A stretch of DNA of 7,843 nucleotides, taken from assembly GCA_002329255.1 (NCBI GenBank), contig DCTL01000001.1:4499-12341 (forward strand), given 5' to 3'. Of this stretch, positions 1-5,070 are shown in pieces. This DNA comes from Patescibacteria group bacterium UBA1441. Lineage in GTDB: Bacteria > Patescibacteriota > Minisyncoccia > Minisyncoccales > UBA1441. A model generated the notes under the pieces. It saw nothing but the letters and a program-made list of their open reading frames with translations, was not told where the DNA came from and searched no databases. The position numbers and the translations under genes are program-made. Position 1 is the stretch's first letter; each line of letters opens with the position of its first letter.

Positions 1-667
1 TCGGGCTGCTTTTGACATTAGCGGGCTTGGGCCACAGTTGCTAGAAAAACTTGTTCAAGCTGGTTTAGTCAAAACGGCTGACGATATTTTTCGATTAAAA
101 AAAGAATCGCTCGCTCAATTAGAGGGCCTTGGTCTAAAATCTGCTTCGAATTTAATTAAATCAATCAATTCAGCCCGTCGGGTAAGCTTTGATCGCTTTT
201 TAATTGCTCTTAGTTTACCCCGAATTGGGAGCGAAAAAGCTCGTCAGTTAGCAGTCCGATTTAAATCCTTTCCAGCATTATTAGAGGCGAGCCCAGAGGA
301 GTTAGACCGGTTACCCGATTTTGGTCAAGAGACAGCAATAGCTCTTCGGGCTTGGCTGACTAATCCAGCCAACCTTGATTTAGTTAAACAACTATTAGAT
401 GCCGGAGTGGAAATTATTTCTGATCAGCGACCGATTAACAATCAGCTCAAAGGACAGAAATTTGCCTTAACCGGAACCTTAAGGGAACCTCGTTTGGCGA
501 TCAAGAAGCGTATTGAGTCCTATGGCGGGCGGGTCATTGATCATCTCTCTAAACAAGTTGATTATTTAATAGTTGGACAAAACCCAGGTCACAAATTGGA
601 TCAAGCTCAGGCAATGGGTCTGAAAATACTTTCCGAAACTGATTTTGAAAAGCTTCTTAATTCATGA
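1..667 (+). CDS. ligA: NAD+-dependent DNA ligase LigA, C-terminal part (5' end outside window)
   Basis: This is the last 221 residues of a bacterial DNA ligase that seals nicks in replication and repair using NAD+. The frame is open from base 2 to the TGA at 665-667. The TTG at 38 is internal, because the upstream codons already encode conserved LigA sequence (FDISGLG). The visible part holds tandem helix-hairpin-helix repeats: ISGLG near visible residue 6, LEGLG near 40, a third around LPRIG near 73, and a fourth around LPDFG near 104. These are the DNA-clamping domain. A BRCT domain follows from about residue 149 to the end, with the TGTL strand, the GG turn and the VDYLIVG segment. The catalytic lysine, OB fold and zinc finger would lie upstream, since LigA is usually about 670 aa. 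The stop overlaps the next start codon by four bases, which suggests translational coupling. The family call is secure; the missing N-terminal portion cannot be assessed. Confidence 0.95.
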   Translation, partial: RAAFDISGLGPQLLEKLVQAGLVKTADDIFRLKKESLAQLEGLGLKSASNLIKSINSARRVSFDRFLIALSLPRIGSEKARQLAVRFKSFPALLEASPEELDRLPDFGQETAIALRAWLTNPANLDLVKQLLDAGVEIISDQRPINNQLKGQKFALTGTLREPRLAIKKRIESYGGRVIDHLSKQVDYLIVGQNPGHKLDQAQAMGLKILSETDFEKLLNS

Positions 668-1749
668 TCAAGTCTCTTTTTTCTAAATGTGATCGAGTGC
701 TAATTATCGCCGCCGCTTTATTGACTATTTGGGGCCTTGCATCTATTTATAGCACTTCCTTCTATCGGCAAAATTTTGGTGATTTTTATAAACAATTTAT
801 TTTTTTTGGAATCGGCCTAATCTTAATGTTAGCCGTGTCTTTTTTTGATTATCGTAAGTTAAAGGGAAATTCTTATTTCGTTCTGATTATTTATTTCTCT
901 CTTTTACCAAGCTTGGCCGGTTTATTTTTAATGCCCGCCATTAGGGGAGCGCACCGTTGGTATCCGCTGGGATTTGCCAGTTTCGACCCCATGCCTTTTA
1001 TGGCGCTTGGTTTAATTATTCTATTAGCTAAATTTCTTTCTCAACGTCATGCTGAACTACATCGATTTCAATATCTTTTATTGTCTGGTTTTTATGCTAT
1101 CTTGCCGATCATTTTAATATTTTTTCAGCCTAATTTTGGCGGGGCAACTGTTTTTTTCTTGTTATGGTTCGGCATTATTTTATTTGCTGGTATTAAACCC
1201 TCTCATCTATTGATGTTATTATTGATACTGGTAATAGCAGGTGGACTAATTTGGTCTTTTGGTTTTAAACCTTATCAACGGCAACGGGTGGTTGACTTTC
1301 TAGGTCACCAAGACGATCCGTTAGGAACTTCCTGGAATATTGATCAATCTCAAATTGCTATTGGTTCGGGCCAAGTTTGGGGACAGGGTTTCCTTTCGGG
1401 TTCTCAAGCACGTTATGGTTTTTTACCTGAAGCAAAAACAGACTTTATTTTTTCCGCAATCGCCGAAGAGTTTGGTTTTATCGGGGTCCTTGGTCTTTTT
1501 AGTTTGTTCAGTTTGTTGGTTTGGCGTTTATTAAGGATTTGCTTCCGAACAGTTAGTAATTTTGGTCGTATTTATTGTGTGGGCTTAATTGTTTTTTTAG
1601 CGACCAGCGTTTTTCTCAATGTCGCCATGAACCTGGGTCTGATTCCAGTGGTTGGCTTACCGTTGCCCTTGGTCAGTTATGGTGGATCATATCTGATTGC
1701 TTTTTATATCGGGCTGGGAATGGCCTTGAGTATTTGTCGCTATCGATAA
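664..1749 (+). CDS. rodA: SEDS-family peptidoglycan glycosyltransferase, RodA-like
   Basis: This is a complete 361-aa polytopic membrane protein of the SEDS family (RodA/FtsW/SpoVE), which polymerises lipid II into glycan strands together with a class B penicillin-binding protein. About ten hydrophobic segments are visible, the first at residues 11-31. A large extracellular loop spans roughly 202-265. RodA-type signatures in it are PYQRQRV, DPLG, QSQIAIGSG and FLPEAKTDFIF. Asp260 of the KTDF motif matches the aspartate essential for RodA activity. The C-terminal PLPLVSYGGS motif is present. The PYQRQRV and DPLG loop favours RodA (cell elongation) over FtsW (division), but the distinction is not certain. 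The motif that usually reads QPSEFxK is here DPMPFMA (residues 108-114), and QPDLGT reads QPNFGG (155-160), so the enzyme is divergent. The start ATG overlaps the ligA stop (ATGA) and has no clear Shine-Dalgarno sequence, so translation probably depends on coupling. Its PBP partner is not in the window. Confidence 0.85.
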   Translation: MIKSLFSKCDRVLIIAAALLTIWGLASIYSTSFYRQNFGDFYKQFIFFGIGLILMLAVSFFDYRKLKGNSYFVLIIYFSLLPSLAGLFLMPAIRGAHRWYPLGFASFDPMPFMALGLIILLAKFLSQRHAELHRFQYLLLSGFYAILPIILIFFQPNFGGATVFFLLWFGIILFAGIKPSHLLMLLLILVIAGGLIWSFGFKPYQRQRVVDFLGHQDDPLGTSWNIDQSQIAIGSGQVWGQGFLSGSQARYGFLPEAKTDFIFSAIAEEFGFIGVLGLFSLFSLLVWRLLRICFRTVSNFGRIYCVGLIVFLATSVFLNVAMNLGLIPVVGLPLPLVSYGGSYLIAFYIGLGMALSICRYR

Positions 1750-1750
1750 C

Positions 1751-1779
1751 TTGACAAGTTTTTAATAATTGTTTATGCT
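1751..1779 (+). promoter_or_regulatory. Putative sigma70-type promoter for rpoB-rpoC
   Basis: A perfect -35 box, TTGACA (1751-1756), is followed by exactly 17 bases and then TATGCT (1774-1779), which matches four of six positions of the -10 consensus. The spacer is AT-rich. The -35 box begins one base after the rodA stop codon. Initiation would be expected near 1786, giving a 5' leader of about 124 bases ahead of rpoB. No other strong promoter was seen in the gap; TAAAAT at 1893-1898 could be a second -10, but it lacks a good -35 at the right distance. Confidence 0.55.
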
Positions 1780-1786
1780 AAGGAGG
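1780..1786 (+). promoter_or_regulatory. Perfect Shine-Dalgarno sequence ahead of a six-codon ORF
   Basis: AAGGAGG lies six bases before the ATG at 1793, and an in-frame GTG at 1790 is closer. It is the only consensus ribosome binding site seen ahead of any start codon in the window. It sits immediately after the -10 box of the predicted promoter, so a transcript starting near 1786 would not contain it. It could work only on a transcript reading through from rodA, or if the real start site lies upstream of 1780. Confidence 0.35.
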
Positions 1787-1792
1787 ATCGTG

Positions 1793-1813
1793 ATGGATTT
1801 GGTTTCCTATTAG
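1793..1813 (+). CDS. Possible six-residue leader peptide upstream of rpoB
   Basis: ATG at 1793 opens a frame encoding MDLVSY and closed by TAG at 1811-1813; an in-frame GTG at 1790 could add one residue. The case for it rests on the AAGGAGG at ideal spacing, which no other gene here has. There is no run of a single amino acid codon like those in classical amino-acid attenuators, and no similarity to a known leader peptide that I recognise. It could instead be a chance ATG beside a purine-rich stretch, or a ribosome standby site. Its length gives no statistical support, so conservation in relatives would be needed to accept it. Confidence 0.25.
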   Translation: MDLVSY

Positions 1814-1829
1814 CCTAGAATTTGTTTTT

Positions 1830-1865
1830 GTCCGGATAACATAAACCTACCGGGCTTGTTTTCTT
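1830..1865 (+). terminator. Weak intrinsic terminator or attenuator-like hairpin in the rpoB leader
   Basis: GTCCGG (1830-1835) can pair with CCGGGC (1850-1855) in a six-base stem with one G-U pair and a 14-base loop. It is followed by the T-rich run TTGTTTTCTT (1856-1865). The stem is GC-rich in an otherwise AT-rich gap. It lies downstream of the predicted promoter, so if functional it would act on rpoB-rpoC transcription as well as on readthrough from rodA. The large loop and interrupted T tract make it weak. A competing AT-rich hairpin can form between 1858-1863 and 1871-1876. Confidence 0.3.
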
Positions 1866-1909
1866 GTGATGAAAATAAGTCGGTTGTTCTTTTAAAATAA
1901 TTATAGGAT

Positions 1910-4900
1910 ATGAATACTATCAAAAGGTTTTCCCAGACCCGTCTTCCATTTTCGTTGCCTAACTTTCTAAATCTTCAAACTAAAAGCTGGGAGTCATTCT
2001 GGGACGAAAAAATTGATAAATTATTCCGAGAAGTTTTTCCGGTGCCTGACTATAGTGGCAAGCGTTTTCAACTGGAGTTTCTCGGCTTTAGTCTAGGTGA
2101 GGTAAATTTTCCAGATCACCTGCAGGCTAGAGAAAAAGATGAATCTTATACCGCTCCGCTTAAAGCTCGTTTTCGCTTGGTCAATCTAAAGAACAAGAAG
2201 ACCAAGACGGAAGAGGTTTTTTTGGCCGACTTTCCGATGATGAGCAATCGGGGGTCTTTTGTTATTCGAGGGGTGGAGCGAGTTGTCGTGGCTCAGATTA
2301 TTCGATCACCAGGGGTTTTCTTTGAGGGTCAATCGGTGGGTGATCACAATTCTTTTGGGGCTGTTTTAATTCCAGATCGGGGGAGCTGGCTTGAGTTTGA
2401 GACTGATCGCAATGGCTTAATTCAAGTTAAGATCAATCGTCGTAAAAAAGCTCTGGCGACTACATTTCTTAGGGCTTTGGGCTATTCAACCAATAGTCAG
2501 ATTGAAAAACTTTTTAAAGACGTTGATCGTGGGTCAATTTCCTACATTAAAAATACTTTAGCCGAAGACCCGACCGAGAATAGCGATCAGGCAGCCATTG
2601 ATATTTATCATCGATTGCGCCCGAGCGAGATGGTTACCGCTGATACAGCTCGAGAGTTTTTACGGAACATGTTTTTTAACTTCTCTCGTTATGACTTGGC
2701 TGAAGTGGGGCGATGGAAAATTAGAGAACGTTTACCAGAACGGCAGAATAAAAAATCGATCACCATGGATGATCGTGTCTTGCAGCCAGAGGATGTTGTG
2801 GCGACTATTCGTGAAATTATTAGGCTTAATAATGACCCCAAAGCTTCTTCTGATTCAATTGATCATTTAGGTAATCGACGGGTGCGCGATTTAGCAGAAC
2901 TCTTACAGAGTCAACTGCGAATTGGACTGGCTCGTATTCGACGAGTAGCCCAGGATCGCATGTCAACCTTGCAAGAATCAGAGTTGGGTCCATCTCGTCT
3001 AATTGATTCACGGTTGTTAACAGTTTCTCTTCAAAACTTCTTTGGAGTTTCAGCCTTTTCTCAGTTTATGGATAGTGACAATCCTTTGGCTGAAATGGAG
3101 CACAAGAGAAGACTCTCGGCGACCGGACCAGGCGGTTTAACTCGTCAGCGAGCCGGATTTGAGGCGCGCGATGTTCAGCCTTCTCATTATGGGCGTATCT
3201 GCCCGATTGAAACTCCAGAGGGGCCGAATGTTGGATTGGTTAACCACTTAACGGTGGTGGCCACCATTAACAAGCATGGTTTTGTTGAAACTCCATACTT
3301 TCGAGTTAAAAATGGACGACTGACCGATGAGATAGTCTATCTTAATGCTCATCAAGAAGAGAAATATTATATTGTTCAAGCGGATGCAGTTTTAGATAAT
3401 CAAGGGCGTCTTTTAAATAAAAAAGTAATGGCGCGCTTCAAAGGGCATCCGCTAATGGCGGTTCGTGAGAAGATTGATTTTATGGATGTCTCGCCCAATC
3501 AAACGATCAGCGTAGCTGCTAGTTTAATTCCTTTCTTGCGTCATGATGATGCGAATCGAGCTCTAATGGGATGTAACATGCAGCGACAAGCCGTTCCCTT
3601 AATTAAAGCTGAACCGCCGTTGGTTGGCACCGGAATGGAAGAAAAGGTAGCTCGCGAATCAGGGCAGGTTTTACTAGCTGAAGAGCGAGGTCAAGTGCAG
3701 GAGGTCGATGCTCAACACATTAAGATTAATAACCGAATTTACCCTCTCCAGAATTTTGTTCGTGGTAATCAATTTACTTGCTATCATCAGCAGCCAATCG
3801 TTGAAAAAGGTCAAAAGGTTAAAAAAGGCGATGTGCTCACTAATGGTTCTTCGCTTGTGGATGGCCGATTAGCTTTGGGGACGAATGTTACGGTTGCTTT
3901 TATGTTGTATCGAGGAATGAACTATGAGGATGCGATTGTGATTTCAGAACGTTTAGTTCGAGAAAGTTCTTTTGCTTCGATTCATATTGAAGATTTTACC
4001 TGTGAAGTTCGCAACACCAAGCTTGGTCCAGAAATTACCACTTCAGATATTCCAAATGTGAGCGAAGAAAAACTGAAAGATTTAGACGAGCGCGGAATTG
4101 TTCGCATTGGAGCTGAGGTTGGTCCTGGCGATATTTTAGTCGGTAAGATTTCTCCTAAAGGACAGGTTGAACTTTCACCGGAAGAGCGTTTGGTTAAAGC
4201 TATTTTTGGCGAGAAAGCCAAAGAGGTAAAAGATACCTCTCTGACAATGCCTTATGGTAAAAAAGGACGAGTGATTGGAGTGCGGGTTTTTTCTCGCGAT
4301 CAAGGCGATCGACTTGAATCGGGCACTTTACAAAAAATTACCGTTGAAGTAGCTCAAATCCGGAACATTGAGGTTGGTGACAAGATTTCGGGCCGTCATG
4401 GAAATAAAGGAATTATTGCTGAAATTTTACCCGAAGAAGAAATGCCATTCATGGAGGATGGAACGCCAGTTGATGTTGTCTTAAGTCCAATGGGCGTTGT
4501 TTCTCGAATGAATATTGGCCAAATATTGGAGACTCATTTAGGCTGGGCCGGCGAAAAACTGGGTCGATCCTATACAGCTCCGGCTTTAATTGGCATGGAA
4601 GAAGAAGAAGTTAAAACGGAACTCAAGGAGGCTGGCTTGTCGGAAAGTGGTCAGTCGATTCTTTATGATGGTCGAACAGGTGAGAAATTCGAAAAGCCGG
4701 TTACAGTGGGCAAGATGTACATGCTTAAACTCCATCACATGGTTCAAGATAAAATTCACATGCGATCAATTGGACCCTATTCCTTAATTACTCAGCAACC
4801 GCTAGGTGGTAAAGCTCAGTTTGGCGGACAGAGATTTGGAGAGATGGAGGTTTGGGCTCTAGAAGGATATGGCGCGGCTTATACTTTACAGGAAATGATG

Positions 4901-5059
4901 ACTATTAAGTCAGATGACATCAGGGGTCGATCTGAAGCCTACGAAGCTATTTTAAGAGGCAAGCCGATTGAGAACTACTATCGGCCAGCTTCATTAGTTT
5001 TATTGCTTAATGAATTAAAATCTCTCGCCTTGGATGTTCAGATCCAGGGTCAAGATTAA
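1910..5059 (+). CDS. rpoB: DNA-directed RNA polymerase subunit beta
   Basis: This is the complete beta subunit (1049 aa) of the core RNA polymerase, which with beta' forms the active-centre cleft. The N-terminus has the usual LPNFLNLQTKSWESFW region. The lobe and fork segments include RSPGVFFEG and RGSWLEFE. The rifampicin region runs SQFMDSDNP to GPGGLTRQRAGFE (about 384-419), followed by CPIETPEGPNVGL. The Glu673-Asp674 pair lies in NYEDAIVISE. The catalytic-site lysines are Lys825 and Lys833 in GDKISGRHGNKG. The C-terminal clamp-anchoring motif GGQRFGEMEVWALEGYGA is intact. The protein is about 290 residues shorter than the E. coli subunit because the lineage-specific insertions are absent, not because it is broken. 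The start is fixed by an in-frame TAG at 1904-1906, two codons upstream. AGGA at 1905-1908 is only one base from the ATG, too close for normal Shine-Dalgarno use. rpoC follows after 11 bases, so the two are probably co-transcribed. Confidence 0.99.
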   Translation: MNTIKRFSQTRLPFSLPNFLNLQTKSWESFWDEKIDKLFREVFPVPDYSGKRFQLEFLGFSLGEVNFPDHLQAREKDESYTAPLKARFRLVNLKNKKTKTEEVFLADFPMMSNRGSFVIRGVERVVVAQIIRSPGVFFEGQSVGDHNSFGAVLIPDRGSWLEFETDRNGLIQVKINRRKKALATTFLRALGYSTNSQIEKLFKDVDRGSISYIKNTLAEDPTENSDQAAIDIYHRLRPSEMVTADTAREFLRNMFFNFSRYDLAEVGRWKIRERLPERQNKKSITMDDRVLQPEDVVATIREIIRLNNDPKASSDSIDHLGNRRVRDLAELLQSQLRIGLARIRRVAQDRMSTLQESELGPSRLIDSRLLTVSLQNFFGVSAFSQFMDSDNPLAEMEHKRRLSATGPGGLTRQRAGFEARDVQPSHYGRICPIETPEGPNVGLVNHLTVVATINKHGFVETPYFRVKNGRLTDEIVYLNAHQEEKYYIVQADAVLDNQGRLLNKKVMARFKGHPLMAVREKIDFMDVSPNQTISVAASLIPFLRHDDANRALMGCNMQRQAVPLIKAEPPLVGTGMEEKVARESGQVLLAEERGQVQEVDAQHIKINNRIYPLQNFVRGNQFTCYHQQPIVEKGQKVKKGDVLTNGSSLVDGRLALGTNVTVAFMLYRGMNYEDAIVISERLVRESSFASIHIEDFTCEVRNTKLGPEITTSDIPNVSEEKLKDLDERGIVRIGAEVGPGDILVGKISPKGQVELSPEERLVKAIFGEKAKEVKDTSLTMPYGKKGRVIGVRVFSRDQGDRLESGTLQKITVEVAQIRNIEVGDKISGRHGNKGIIAEILPEEEMPFMEDGTPVDVVLSPMGVVSRMNIGQILETHLGWAGEKLGRSYTAPALIGMEEEEVKTELKEAGLSESGQSILYDGRTGEKFEKPVTVGKMYMLKLHHMVQDKIHMRSIGPYSLITQQPLGGKAQFGGQRFGEMEVWALEGYGAAYTLQEMMTIKSDDIRGRSEAYEAILRGKPIENYYRPASLVLLLNELKSLALDVQIQGQD

Positions 5060-5070
5060 ATCTTTGAATT

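Noticed and set aside
38..40. TTG as the start codon of the first gene
   Set aside because: The twelve codons before it in the same frame encode conserved LigA sequence, so the gene begins outside the window.
1340..1534. 64-codon + strand ORF inside rodA
   Set aside because: It is an out-of-frame shadow of the conserved extracellular loop of the SEDS protein and shows no recognisable motif or ribosome binding site.
1750..1909. tRNA, known riboswitch or ribosomal-protein leader in the gap
   Set aside because: No cloverleaf, TPsiC-arm sequence or recognisable riboswitch core was found; only the short hairpins reported above.
2598..3011. Overlapping + and - strand ORFs inside rpoB
   Set aside because: Both lie over conserved beta-subunit sequence in other frames and their translations look like no protein family.
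3982..4221. 79-codon - strand ORF inside rpoB
   Set aside because: It is antisense to a conserved RpoB segment, serine- and proline-rich as expected of a shadow frame, and has no independent support.
4590..4787. 65-codon + strand ORF inside rpoB
   Set aside because: It is a shadow frame of the conserved C-terminal part of RpoB.
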